Part shown: one piece after another, positions 16,953 through 24,584 of the stretch
Position numbering within the stretch: the first letter of the stretch is position 1
Layout of the letters: the number at the start of each line of letters is the position of its first letter
From: Luteimonas sp. MC1572
GTDB lineage: Bacteria; Pseudomonadota; Gammaproteobacteria; Xanthomonadales; Xanthomonadaceae
Length of the DNA: 64,000 bases
NCBI RefSeq assembly: GCF_016615815.1
Contig: NZ_CP067112.1
Location: forward strand, 992,001 to 1,056,000
Reading direction: 5' to 3'
Notes under the pieces: model-generated
What the model was told of the DNA's origin: nothing
Database searches by the model: none
The model's input: only the letters and a program-made list of their open reading frames with translations
Translations under genes and position numbers: made by a program

Positions 16953-17362
16953 GGCTTGCCCGCCATGCGCGCACGGGCGCGTGCCAATGCCGCGGCCGCG
17001 GCTGCGGGAAGTGCGGGCGGCGACGTTGGCTGCTCTCCATCGGCCGGCAGCGCAGCGGTCGATGCGTCCGGCGACGGCGGCGGCGGCGCGGCGCGCGCGG
17101 CCTTGCGCTCGGCGGCGCGGCGCGCGAGGCGCGCGGCGCGGGCGTGGTAACGCTCACGCGCGGCCCAGGCGACGACCAGGCGGTCGCGCGCGGCGGCAAG
17201 CTCGGCGTTTTCGCTGGCGATCAACGTCGCGCACGGGACGAAACGGGCCAGGCCTGCTTCGATGGCGGCATCCAGTTCGTCGGCCCGCACCAGCCGCAAC
17301 AGCTCGCGCGCATCCACCGCGCGGGCGCCCGGATTGCTGTCGTCGCCTGTGCCCGCCGACAC
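16949..17362 (-). CDS. RnfC-like C-terminal fragment protein
   Basis: 137 residues from a GTG at 17360-17362. The stretch ELLRLVRADELDAAIEAGL followed by a basic Ala/Arg helix (ERYHARAARLARRAAERKAA) resembles the end of RnfC/RsxC, where a ferredoxin domain leads into a long charged tail. Here the Cys ligands of the 4Fe-4S motifs are missing apart from one Cys (FVPCATL). The rest is an Ala/Pro-rich tail. It is translationally coupled to nth, the position where rnf genes sit in relatives. I infer a degenerate leftover of an rnf operon, possibly with a new role. The similarity was judged by eye only. Confidence 0.5.
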   Translation of the reverse strand: MSAGTGDDSNPGARAVDARELLRLVRADELDAAIEAGLARFVPCATLIASENAELAAARDRLVVAWAARERYHARAARLARRAAERKAARAAPPPPSPDASTAALPADGEQPTSPPALPAAAAAALARARARMAGKP

Positions 17363-17370
17363 GCCGCGCC

Positions 17371-18153
17371 TCAGCGGTTTTCGAACGCCGGCTTGCGGCG
17401 TTCCAGGAAGGCGGTCATGCCTTCGCGTGCGTCGTCGGTGGAGAACACCAGGCCGAACTGCGCGCTCTCGTATTCCAGGCCGTCGTCGATCGCGCACTCG
17501 CCGCCGACGTGGATGGCGTCGAGGATGGCACGCATGGCCAGCGGAGCGCCGGTGGCGAGCTTGGCGGCGAACTGCATGGTTTCGGCTTCGAGTTCGGCCG
17601 CCGGCACCACGCGGTTCACCAGGCCCAGCGCCAGCGCGCGCGCGGCGTCGATCGGCGCACCGCCAAGCGTCAGCTCCAGCGCCGCGGCGCGGCCGGACAG
17701 CCGCAGCAGGCGCTGCGTACCACCGAAGCCGGGCAGCAGGCCGAGCGTGACTTCGGGCAGGCCAAGTTTGGCGCTGTCGGCGGCGATGCGCAGGTGGCAG
17801 CACATCGCCAGCTCCAGGCCACCGCCCAGCGCGAAGCCGTTGACCATGGCCACGACGGGCTTGGGCATGCGCTCGATGCGGCGCATCAGGCGCTGGCCGA
17901 CCAGCGAGAACTCGCGCGCCTCGACCGCGCTCAGCGCCGCCATCTCGGCGATGTCCGCCCCGGCCACGAACGCCTTGGCGCCGCTGCCGGTGAGTACGAC
18001 CGCGCGCACGGCAGGATCGGCGGCGGCGGTGTCGAATGCAGCGTGCAGCGCCTCCATGGTGGCGCGATTCAGCGCATTCAGTTTTTCCGGGCGGTTGACG
18101 GCAATCACGCGCACGGCGCCGTGGTTGGAGGTCAGGAGCAGGGAATCGGTCAT
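17371..18153 (-). CDS. Enoyl-CoA hydratase (crotonase family)
   Basis: 260 residues, the usual length. The oxyanion-hole motif VAGADIAEMA is near residue 65. Both catalytic Glu residues of true hydratases are present: one in GGGLELAMCC and one in LPEVTLGLLPGFGGTQRL. It hydrates trans-2-enoyl-CoA in fatty-acid or amino-acid breakdown. It ends 8 bases before the RnfC-like gene and probably shares its transcript. The exact physiological substrate (short chain, FadB-like or PaaF-like) cannot be decided. Confidence 0.93.
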   Translation of the reverse strand: MTDSLLLTSNHGAVRVIAVNRPEKLNALNRATMEALHAAFDTAAADPAVRAVVLTGSGAKAFVAGADIAEMAALSAVEAREFSLVGQRLMRRIERMPKPVVAMVNGFALGGGLELAMCCHLRIAADSAKLGLPEVTLGLLPGFGGTQRLLRLSGRAAALELTLGGAPIDAARALALGLVNRVVPAAELEAETMQFAAKLATGAPLAMRAILDAIHVGGECAIDDGLEYESAQFGLVFSTDDAREGMTAFLERRKPAFENR

Positions 18154-18335
18154 GCGGGGGTCTCTGGCGGCGGCACTGCGGGCGTGGGAACTCGACGCCG
18201 CAGGCGTGGTCGGATCGGAAGGTCGTCAGTGGCGGTTAAGCACTGCGCCCAGTATCCTACCGTGTCCACCGCGGCGGCCAGACCGCCCCGGTTTGCCTCG
18301 GACCCAACCAGATCGAATCCCGGAGAGTCCCTCGA

Positions 18336-19046
18336 ATGAAGTTGCGCCTGCTTGCTGCCGCCATCGCGGCCTTTACCCTGGTCGCCGGTTCCGCCGCCGC
18401 ACAGGACACCACCTCGGAAAAGGGGAAGCTGAGCTACGCGATCGGCTACAACACCGGCGCCGAGCTTGCAGATCTCACCGCGCGCGGCGAGGCGCTTGAC
18501 GTCAACACCGTGATCAAGGCCATGCAGGATGCCTACGCCAAGAAGGAACCGACGGTCCCCGTCGACCAGCTGCGCGTGGCGGTCGAGAACATGCAGAAGC
18601 GCCAGCAGGCCAAGATGGAGGCGGAGTTCGCCAAGCTGAGCAGCGCCAACAAGACCGCCAGCGATGCGTTCCTGGCCCAGAACAAGGCCAAGGCCGGCGT
18701 CAAGGAACTCCCGGGCGGCGTGCAGTACCGCGTCATCGAAGCCGGCAGCGGCGCCAAGCCCACCCAGGCGAGCGACGTGCAGCTGACCTACAAGGGCTCG
18801 CTGCCCGACGGCACCGTGCTGGTCGACACCAGCCAGGCGCCGGCCGGCCAGACCCCGGGCCCGGTCGCCCTCAAGGTGAGCCAGGTGCCGCTGGACGGCC
18901 TGCGCGAGGCGCTGCTGCAGATGCCCTCCGGCGCGCGCTGGGAAGTCGTGATCCCGGGCAGCAAGGCCTACGGCAGCGACATGCGCGCCGGCCGCATGGC
19001 CAACCAGGCGGTCGTGTTCGACGTCAAGCTGGTCAGCGTCAAGTAA
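18336..19046 (+). CDS. FKBP-type peptidyl-prolyl isomerase, Mip/FkpA-like, exported
   Basis: 236 residues with a Sec signal (cleavage near residue 22, after GSAAA). The FKBP-N dimerisation domain with a long helix spans about residues 28-115 (KLSYAIGYNTGAELA, AKMEAEFAKLSSANK). The C-terminal FKBP domain is at about 125-234 (VQLTYKGSLPDGTVLVDTS, ARWEVVIPGSKAYG). It folds periplasmic or outer-membrane proteins, like Mip, an established virulence-linked factor. The IP-x-x-AYG motif is intact. It starts from its own promoter region (18154-18335), divergent from the crotonase. Confidence 0.93.
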   Translation: MKLRLLAAAIAAFTLVAGSAAAQDTTSEKGKLSYAIGYNTGAELADLTARGEALDVNTVIKAMQDAYAKKEPTVPVDQLRVAVENMQKRQQAKMEAEFAKLSSANKTASDAFLAQNKAKAGVKELPGGVQYRVIEAGSGAKPTQASDVQLTYKGSLPDGTVLVDTSQAPAGQTPGPVALKVSQVPLDGLREALLQMPSGARWEVVIPGSKAYGSDMRAGRMANQAVVFDVKLVSVK

Positions 19047-19053
19047 GTGCCAC

Positions 19054-19135
19054 GGGGCGGCGACGCCCCGGCGACAACACGCGCGGCCCAGGCCGCGCAG
19101 TGAACCTGGACGCGCCGGCCTTCGTGCCGGCGCGT
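19054..19135 (+). terminator. Cluster of three GC hairpins after the Mip-like gene
   Basis: Three perfect inverted repeats follow the stop codon: GGGGCG/CGCCCC (19054-19069), GCGCGGCC/GGCCGCGC (19081-19098) and ACGCGCCGGC/GCCGGCGCGT with a six-base TTCG-type loop (19110-19135). None is followed by a strong T-run, so termination is likely but not certain. Confidence 0.55.
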
Positions 19136-19184
19136 TCGCATGTGGGCAGCGCGCATCGCGCGTGACCCGAGACCCGGAATCCCG

Positions 19185-19370
19185 ATGACCACCGCTTTCC
19201 GTGCCGTCCTGAGTCCCTGCACCGGCGTCTGCACGATGGCCGACGACGGCTATTGCGACGGCTGCCACCGCACCGGCCACGAGATCGCGGGATGGCTTGC
19301 GATGGGCGACGACGAGCGCCTGCGGCTGATGGAAGACGTCCTGCCCGCGCGCGAGGCGCGCCGCGGCTGA
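19185..19370 (+). CDS. DUF1289 small cysteine-rich protein
   Basis: 61 residues. The conserved core SPCTGVCTMADDGYCDGC followed by RTGHEIAGW is the DUF1289 signature with four Cys, which could bind a metal or Fe-S cluster. The function is not known. The start ATG at 19185 was taken because the conserved domain begins right after it; the upstream extension is non-coding. Its TGA overlaps the ATG of the next gene as TGATG, so it is coupled to the CoA pyrophosphatase gene. Confidence 0.88.
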   Translation: MTTAFRAVLSPCTGVCTMADDGYCDGCHRTGHEIAGWLAMGDDERLRLMEDVLPAREARRG

Positions 19371-20002
19371 TGGATGCCGCCTCCGCCGATGCCCTGCTGC
19401 AGGCGGCGCTCAATCCGCTGGGCGCGGTGCCGGCGGGACCTGCCTGGAACCTCCACGACCTGCATGACCTGTTGCCCGCCGACGTGCGCCTGGTCGATGC
19501 GGCCGTGCTGGTGCCGTTGATCGGGGACCGCGACACCGGCGTCATCCTCACCCGTCGACACGACGGGCTGCGCCACCACGCCGGACAGGTCAGCTTCCCC
19601 GGTGGCCGGGTCGACCCTGGCGACGATGGCCCGGTGGCCGCCGCGCTGCGCGAGGCGGAGGAAGAGATCGGCCTGGCGCCGGCGCAGGCGCGCGTGCTCG
19701 GCTATCTCGATCCGCTGGCCACCGTAACCGGCTTCCGCGTGCTGCCGGTGGTGGCGCGCATCCCTGCGGGCTTCGAGCCGCGGCCGCAGCCGGGCGAGGT
19801 GGCCGATGTGTTCGAGGTGCCGCTGGACTGGCTGATGGCGCCGGAAAACCTCGACAGCATCGCCATCGAGTTCGGCGGCCGCGCGCGGGCGGTGTTCGAA
19901 TACCGCCGCCACCAGCGGGCGCCCGAACAGCGCATCTGGGGCGCGACCGCGTCCATCCTGTACAACCTGCGGCAGCGCCTGCAGGCCGCCGGAGGCCGCT
20001 GA
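19370..20002 (+). CDS. NUDIX hydrolase, CoA pyrophosphatase type
   Basis: 210 residues. The NUDIX box is complete (GGRVDPGDDGPVAAALREA, then EEEIGL, about residues 77-101). It is preceded by the CoA-type motif VLLTRR-like ILTRRHDGLRHHAGQVSFPGG, which characterises NudL/YeaB enzymes that cleave CoA or CoA esters to 4'-phosphopantetheine and ADP. The gene overlaps its upstream neighbour (TGATG) and its downstream one (TGATG), giving a compact three-gene operon. Confidence 0.9.
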   Translation: MDAASADALLQAALNPLGAVPAGPAWNLHDLHDLLPADVRLVDAAVLVPLIGDRDTGVILTRRHDGLRHHAGQVSFPGGRVDPGDDGPVAAALREAEEEIGLAPAQARVLGYLDPLATVTGFRVLPVVARIPAGFEPRPQPGEVADVFEVPLDWLMAPENLDSIAIEFGGRARAVFEYRRHQRAPEQRIWGATASILYNLRQRLQAAGGR

Positions 20003-20877
20003 TGAACCCGCACGACAGCTGGACCACGCTTGTTTCGCCAGATCAGCTCGCTGCACGCCTGGGCGCGCCCGGGCTCGTGGTGCTCGATGCGCGCTTCGCG
20101 CTGGCAGCCGCAGCCGCAGCCGGACCCGGTTCGGGCGAGGACGACTGGCGCGAGGCGCATATTCCGGGTGCGTACTACGCGCACCTCGAACGCGACCTGT
20201 CGGCAGCGCACGCGCCTGGCGCCGGTCGCCACCCGTGGCCCGACGAGGCGGCATTCGCGCGCACGCTGGCGGGGTGGGACATCGTCAAGGACAGCCAGGT
20301 GGTGGTCTACGACGCCGCCGACGGCGCGTTCGCCGCGCGCGCGTGGTGCCTGCTGCGCCTCGCCGGGCATGCCGCGGTAGCGGTGCTCGATGGAGGCCTT
20401 GCCGCGTGGCGCGCGCAGGGCTTGCCGCTCGATGCCGCGTCCCCGGCTGTCGCCACCACGCAGTCGCAACCGTTTGCCTTCGACCGCAGCCGACTGTTCG
20501 ATGCCGCGCGCGTGCAGGAGCATCTCGCCGCCGGCGGTCTGGTACTCGATGCGCGCGCCGGCGAACGCTTCCGCGGCGACGTGGAGCCGATCGACCGCGT
20601 GGCCGGCCACGTTCCGGGCGCACGCTCCCGGCCCTACGCGGACAACCTCGAGGTCGGCCGTTTCAAGTCCTCCACCCGGTTGGCGACCGAGTTCGGAGCG
20701 CTGCTGGACGGGCGCCCGCCGTCCGACGTGGTCGCGATGTGCGGCTCAGGCGTGACCGCCTGCCACCACCTGCTGGCGATGGCACATGCCGGTCTCGACG
20801 GTGCCGGCCTTTACACCGGCTCGTGGAGCGGCTGGATCGAGGACCCGGCGCGGCCGGTGGCGACCGGCCCCGGCTGA
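20002..20877 (+). CDS. sseA: Two-domain sulfurtransferase (3-mercaptopyruvate type)
   Basis: 291 residues with two rhodanese domains. The N-terminal one is inactive (about 10-145) and the C-terminal one (about 165-285) carries the active-site loop CGSGVTAC. CGSGVTA is the loop of 3-mercaptopyruvate sulfurtransferases, whereas thiosulfate enzymes have a basic CRKGVTA loop. It moves sulfane sulfur to thiols or cyanide. It is the last gene of the DUF1289-NUDIX-sulfurtransferase operon and is followed by a convergent gene 3 bases away. Confidence 0.9.
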   Translation: MNPHDSWTTLVSPDQLAARLGAPGLVVLDARFALAAAAAAGPGSGEDDWREAHIPGAYYAHLERDLSAAHAPGAGRHPWPDEAAFARTLAGWDIVKDSQVVVYDAADGAFAARAWCLLRLAGHAAVAVLDGGLAAWRAQGLPLDAASPAVATTQSQPFAFDRSRLFDAARVQEHLAAGGLVLDARAGERFRGDVEPIDRVAGHVPGARSRPYADNLEVGRFKSSTRLATEFGALLDGRPPSDVVAMCGSGVTACHHLLAMAHAGLDGAGLYTGSWSGWIEDPARPVATGPG

Positions 20878-20880
20878 GCG

Positions 20881-21657
20881 TTACTTCTTGCCGAGGCGCT
20901 CGACCAGCGCGCGCAGGCCGGCCTGGGTGTCGGGCGCGTACCAGGCCTCGATGAAACCATCCAGGCCGATGTGTTCCGGTTCCAGCGCCGCGAGCAGGTC
21001 GGCGCGCGCGATGGCGCGCGTACGCAGCACCGGTTCGCGCGGCAGCTGCAGCAGCGCCTCCAGCCATGCGCGGGCGCGCACGACCACCTCGTCGATCTCC
21101 GCCAGTTCGTCGACCAGGCCGATCTGCAGCGCGCGCTCCGATTCCACCAGCTCGCCGCCCACCAGCAGCCGTTCGGCGCGGTTGATGCCCACCGCGCGGC
21201 GCAGCAGTCGCTGGATGCCCTCCGGCGCGACCAGTCCGACCTGGGTCTCGTTGAGGCCGATGCGATAACCGCCGCTCGCCATTACCCGGTAGTCGCAGCA
21301 CAGCGCCAGCACGCAGCCACCGGCGGGCGCGTGCCCGGCGAGCGCCGCGGCGACCGGCACCGGCGACTGCGCGAGCGCGCGCGCCGCGGCGAAGAACTCC
21401 GTCCACGCCGCGCCAACCTCTTCCGGCGACTGCAACGACATCAGGTATGGCACGTCGAGCCCGGCGGAGAACACCTTCGGCCCGCCCGACAGCACGATGC
21501 CCGCCGCGCCCGCGGCGACGGCCGCCGGCACCGCGTCCGCGATCGCCCGGCACAGTTCGGGGTTGAGCGCGTTGACCGGCGCCCGCGCAAGCCGCAGTTC
21601 GATGATGGCGCCGTCGTGGCGGATGCTGTCGATGATGGCCGGCATGCGGATGCTCAT
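20881..21657 (-). CDS. Crotonase-family protein, delta3-delta2-enoyl-CoA isomerase-like
   Basis: 258 residues from the ATG at 21655-21657; the second ATG at 21643-21645 is possible. The oxyanion motif FSAGLDVPYL is present. At the first catalytic position of hydratases the sequence reads PAGGCVLALCCDYR, with no Glu. The second is IGLNETQVGL, with Glu. This combination matches the enoyl-CoA isomerase (ECI) branch, which shifts cis-3 or trans-3 double bonds to trans-2 for beta-oxidation of unsaturated fatty acids. Its start region is divergent from the copper chaperone gene. Confidence 0.82.
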   Translation of the reverse strand: MSIRMPAIIDSIRHDGAIIELRLARAPVNALNPELCRAIADAVPAAVAAGAAGIVLSGGPKVFSAGLDVPYLMSLQSPEEVGAAWTEFFAAARALAQSPVPVAAALAGHAPAGGCVLALCCDYRVMASGGYRIGLNETQVGLVAPEGIQRLLRRAVGINRAERLLVGGELVESERALQIGLVDELAEIDEVVVRARAWLEALLQLPREPVLRTRAIARADLLAALEPEHIGLDGFIEAWYAPDTQAGLRALVERLGKK

Positions 21658-21684
21658 GTTGGAACGGGCCGATATCATAGGCAC

Positions 21685-22143
21685 ATGGACAAGATGCTTC
21701 GCACCCTGCCGTTCGCGCTCGCCCTGCTTGCACTCGCACCCTCCGCATCGGCGCGGGACGCCGCCGCCGGTTGCCTGCCGCGCGTGGTCGAAGGCTGGCT
21801 GCGGCCGCCACCGGTGCCGATGCCCATGCTGGCCGGCTTCGCGCGCATCGAGAATCCCTGTGCGACCGCGGTGCAGGTGGTTGCGGCCTCGGGAGCAGGC
21901 TTTGGCAGCGTCGAGATCCACGAGACCACGCTCGTCGACGGCGTCAGCCGCATGCGCGCGGTGCCGTCGCTTGCGATCGCAGCGGGTGGCGAGGCGGTAC
22001 TGAAGCCTGGCGGCCTGCACCTGATGCTCATGCGACCCGCTGCCACGCCGGTGACCGGTGAGCGCGCCGTGCTGCGGTTCACGCTCGCGGACGGTCGAAC
22101 CGTCGAGGGCGTATTCGAGGTCCGGGCGCCCGTCACACGCTGA
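21685..22143 (+). CDS. Periplasmic copper chaperone PCu(A)C-like protein
   Basis: 152 residues with a signal peptide (cleavage near ASA, about residue 23). The PCu(A)C copper-site pattern is visible: VEIHETTLVDGVSRMRAV and, later, LKPGGLHLMLM. These supply the His and Met ligands of the family (H-x-n-M ... H-x-M). Such proteins deliver Cu(I) to the CuA site of cytochrome oxidase, often with Sco. No sco or oxidase gene is near, so the partner lies elsewhere. It starts only 27 bases from the divergent isomerase gene. Confidence 0.88.
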   Translation: MDKMLRTLPFALALLALAPSASARDAAAGCLPRVVEGWLRPPPVPMPMLAGFARIENPCATAVQVVAASGAGFGSVEIHETTLVDGVSRMRAVPSLAIAAGGEAVLKPGGLHLMLMRPAATPVTGERAVLRFTLADGRTVEGVFEVRAPVTR

Positions 22144-22209
22144 ATGGGCCGCGGATGGGCGGCGCACGCGCTTTCAAGGGCGGCCCTTTTCGGGGGCCTG
22201 TACGGATGT

Positions 22210-22333
22210 GGAACATGCCGTCGGACTCGCACGGCGCGCCGTTGTATGCGGCACGTTCCGCCTCTTGGCGTGCCGCCCCGCGCCGTTTGCCGGCCGCGCC
22301 ACGCGGCGCGTGCTTCAGGACTGGAACATTCCG
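22210..22333 (+). repeat. Three copies of the 11-mer GG(A/C)AC(A/G)T(G/T)CCG
   Basis: GGAACATGCCG at 22210-22220, GGCACGTTCCG at 22250-22260 and GGAACATTCCG at 22323-22333 are all in the same orientation. Start-to-start spacings are 40 and 73 bases, close to 4 and 7 helical turns. The partial dyad (GGAA..TTCC) suggests a dimer site. They lie 103-226 bases upstream of the -24 GG, the usual range for enhancer-binding-protein sites. Confidence 0.5.
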
Positions 22334-22433
22334 CTCGCCGTGGCGCGCCCGACATCGGTTGCGACCATGCGTGCGCCGCGTACGCCGCCAAGAACCCGAT
22401 GATAATCATGGCCTTGCATCTTGCCTTGGGCAG

Positions 22434-22450
22434 TTGGCACCAATCCTGCA
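22434..22450 (+). promoter_or_regulatory. Sigma-54 (RpoN) type -24/-12 promoter
   Basis: TTGGCACCAATCCTGCA has the invariant GG (22436-22437) and GC (22448-22449) with exactly 10 bases between them. It matches the consensus TTGGCAC-N5-TTGCA at all but one informative base (C for T before TGCA). The predicted start of transcription is near 22461, 63 bases before the first gene of the operon. A sigma-54 activator is encoded at the end of the same gene cluster (26608-27996). Confidence 0.7.
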
Positions 22451-22523
22451 AAGGATGGTCCGTGGCGTCATCCACGCGGACCTCCCCACGCGAGACGGCG
22501 CGACATCCCCCAAGGAGAACGAG

Positions 22524-23459
22524 ATGCGCATCCGTAAGAGCATGATGGCAGTGGCGGTGTTGTTGGGTATCGGCATGACCACGTCCGCCTGGGCCCAGGA
22601 CCAGAGCGAGGCCGGCGACGGCGACAACAACGCGATCAACGAACAAGACAACAGCAGCGGCAACAACCGCGACCACGCAGACGCAGCGCTGGGCCTTGGC
22701 CTGTCCAACGCATCGGCCGTCAACAACAGCAGCGCGACCACCGAGATCAACAGTTCGTTCAACAGCAACCGCGCGATCGCCAAGACCTACCTGGAAGGGA
22801 CGGTGACCGGCAATCTCGTGTACGGCATCGGCAACTACGCCGAGAACAGCGGCAACGCCAATGGCGCGCGCGGCGGTGACGGTGGCAAGGGCTACGGTGG
22901 GCGCGGCAGCGGCGGCGACGGTGACGGCGGCAGCGGTGGCGACAGCGGTGACGGGCTTGCCTTCAGCGGGCGCGACGGTGATTCCGGCGCCATCGGCCTG
23001 AACGGCGCGGGCAGCGACTCGGATTCCGATTCGACTGCCGATTCCCGCGCGCGCACGCGGGAGCGCGGGGACGGCGATGCGAGTTCCGACTCGTCGGCCA
23101 CGTCCGACAGCAGCGCGACCGCGGATGCCACCGCCACCGGCGGCGCCACCACGGCCAGCAACGCCGGCAGCAGCGGCAACGCGAGCACCACGTCGGGCAC
23201 TGGCGGCAACGGCGGCAGCGGCACCGGTGGCGCGGGCAACGGCGGCGACGGCAGCGGCGGCGACGGTGGCGACGGCGGCAGCGGCGGCAACGCCTGGGCC
23301 GACGCCGGCTCGTTCGACATGTCCAACTCGATGGACGGCACGGCCAATGCAGCCGCGGGCCTGATGGTGATGGCGCAGAACAGCGGCGCGTCCTCGCTGA
23401 TCCAGCAGGGCGTGACGGTGCAGGCCAACCTGAGCGTGGGCGGTGGTGCCGGTCCGTGA
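22524..23459 (+). CDS. Secreted Gly/Ser/Asp/Asn-rich protein, candidate amyloid fibre subunit
   Basis: 311 residues, with AAGGAG 6 bases before the ATG. The signal peptide ends after residue 24 (TSAWA). Residues 30-110 are Asn/Ser-rich (NNAINEQDNSSGNNR, NNSSATTEINSSFNSN). Residues about 115-270 are low-complexity Gly/Asp/Ser tracts (GGDGGKGYGGRGSGGDGDGG). The C-terminus carries QNSGASSLIQQGVTVQANL from residue 285. The mature protein is strongly acidic and has no Cys. By operon content it would be the FapB/FapC-like fibre component exported through the barrel at 25121-26488. Clear Fap-type repeats are few, so this is an inference from context. It is first in the operon behind a sigma-54 promoter. 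Confidence 0.65.
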   Translation: MRIRKSMMAVAVLLGIGMTTSAWAQDQSEAGDGDNNAINEQDNSSGNNRDHADAALGLGLSNASAVNNSSATTEINSSFNSNRAIAKTYLEGTVTGNLVYGIGNYAENSGNANGARGGDGGKGYGGRGSGGDGDGGSGGDSGDGLAFSGRDGDSGAIGLNGAGSDSDSDSTADSRARTRERGDGDASSDSSATSDSSATADATATGGATTASNAGSSGNASTTSGTGGNGGSGTGGAGNGGDGSGGDGGDGGSGGNAWADAGSFDMSNSMDGTANAAAGLMVMAQNSGASSLIQQGVTVQANLSVGGGAGP

Positions 23460-23533
23460 CCTGAGCGTGTGACCGGATGTGTGCGCCGCGGCATGACCGC
23501 GGCGCACCCGCGCTGCGCCCAGGAGCACTCCTC

Positions 23534-23878
23534 ATGCCTGCAATCACGATCTTGATCATGGCCGGCGCCGTTGCGCTGGCGTCACCGGCACCGGATGCGG
23601 CTGCCGTAGCCGGCCTCGGCCCGGCTGTCAGCGGCGACGCGCTGCAGATGCAATCGGGCAACGTCGGCCTGGATCCGGGCATCCTGGTCGAAGTCGACAA
23701 CGCCGGCACCGTGAGCGGCAACGTCGCGCATGACAACGTGACGGGCCAGAACGTGGTCGACGGCGGCGCGTTCGGCAACGCCGCGGGCATCATCACGGTG
23801 ATCCAGAACAGCGGCAACAACGTGCTCATCCAGAACGGCACCGCGGTCAACGTGCAGTTTGGCGGACCCGCGCCGTGA
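23534..23878 (+). CDS. Small exported protein with QNSG C-terminal motif, candidate minor amyloid subunit
   Basis: 114 residues, ATG at 23534 with AGGAG 8 bases upstream. A hydrophobic N-terminus (MPAITILIMAGAVALA) acts as signal. The body is Asn/Gly/Val-rich (VSGNVAHDNVTGQNVVDGG). The C-terminal QNSGNNVLIQNGTAVNVQF aligns closely with the end of the preceding protein, which suggests a shared beta-arch unit or export signal. Its stop overlaps the next start (GTGA). This would be the nucleator or minor subunit (FapB role) if the locus is Fap-like. Confidence 0.6.
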   Translation: MPAITILIMAGAVALASPAPDAAAVAGLGPAVSGDALQMQSGNVGLDPGILVEVDNAGTVSGNVAHDNVTGQNVVDGGAFGNAAGIITVIQNSGNNVLIQNGTAVNVQFGGPAP

Positions 23879-24582
23879 CGCCGCGCGCGGCCGCCCCGGG
23901 GCTCGTGTTGGCAGCTGCCTGCATGCTGCAGGTCGCGGCACCGTGCGCCGCGGCAGGCTCCCCGGCCGAGATCCGCGTGCCGCATGGCGGCAGCTACGCG
24001 GTTCGCGTCACCAGCCTCAAGGAGGCGCGCTACCGCACCACCATCCGCCAGCAATACGACTTCAGCTGCGGCTCGGCCGCGGTGGCGACGCTGCTCACCT
24101 TCCAGTACGGCCAGCCGGTCGGCGAGGCCGAGGTGTTCAAGGCGATGTACGCGGCCGGCGACCAGGCCCGCATCCGTCGCGAAGGCTTTTCGCTGCTCGA
24201 CATGCGCGAGTACCTGCACGCGCAGGGCTTCCAGGCCGACGGCTTCGAGTTGCCGCTCGACAAGCTGCTCGAAGAAGGGCTGCCGGCGATCATCCTCATC
24301 AACGACCGCGGCTACCGCCACTTCGTGGTGGTCAAGGGCATGCGCGAAGGGCGCGTCCTGCTCGGCGACCCGGCACGCGGCACGCGGCTGCTCAAGCGGG
24401 GCGACCTGGAGCGGCTGTGGGACAACCGTGTGTTGTTCGTGGTGCACAACCGCCGCGACCTGGCGGCATTCAACGCTTCACGCGACTGGCGCGCGGCGCC
24501 GCTGGCACCGATCGCCCTCGCCGTGCAGCGGCAAGGACTGCAGGACGTGGTGATGAGCCGTCGCGGACCCGGGGACATCTAG
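23875..24582 (+). CDS. fapD: C39-family cysteine peptidase-like protein (FapD-like)
   Basis: 235 residues with a GTG start coupled to the preceding gene. A signal sequence ends near residue 27. The C39 peptidase fold is intact: Cys65 in YDFSCGSAAVATLL, His149 in YRHFVVV and Asp165 in LGDPARG, with Gln upstream (RQQYDF) for the oxyanion hole. C39 domains cut after double-Gly leaders in bacteriocin export. In Fap loci the stand-alone periplasmic C39 protein FapD is needed for fibre secretion. No ABC-transporter domain is attached or nearby, which argues against a bacteriocin system. Confidence 0.78.
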   Translation: MTPRAAAPGLVLAAACMLQVAAPCAAAGSPAEIRVPHGGSYAVRVTSLKEARYRTTIRQQYDFSCGSAAVATLLTFQYGQPVGEAEVFKAMYAAGDQARIRREGFSLLDMREYLHAQGFQADGFELPLDKLLEEGLPAIILINDRGYRHFVVVKGMREGRVLLGDPARGTRLLKRGDLERLWDNRVLFVVHNRRDLAAFNASRDWRAAPLAPIALAVQRQGLQDVVMSRRGPGDI

Positions 24583-24584
24583 CC

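Larger units (their letters stand above)
22144..22523 (+). promoter_or_regulatory. 380-base regulatory region in front of the amyloid-like operon
   Basis: No convincing gene was seen here: the open frames lack ribosome sites and have shadow-like composition. The region holds three copies of an 11-base element, a sigma-54-type promoter and a 63-base leader. The GGCGCGC-rich part at 22230-22310 contains short palindromes of no clear meaning. Its length fits an enhancer-dependent promoter, which needs room for an upstream-bound activator and DNA looping. Confidence 0.6.

Noticed and set aside
22860..23330. CRISPR-like or tandem DNA repeat in the GGCGGC-rich tract
   Set aside because: The repetition is of Gly/Asp/Ser codons with variable spacing inside one reading frame, not of conserved repeats with spacers.
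22155..23459. 434-codon version of the first amyloid-like gene starting at 22155
   Set aside because: It would place the sigma-54 promoter inside the gene and put Arg/Pro-rich shadow sequence before a clear signal peptide; the ATG at 22524 has AAGGAG.
23875..24582. Bacteriocin maturation peptidase
   Set aside because: The C39 domain is not fused to an ABC transporter, no HlyD partner or small double-Gly peptide gene is present, and the barrel gene points to a Fap-type role.
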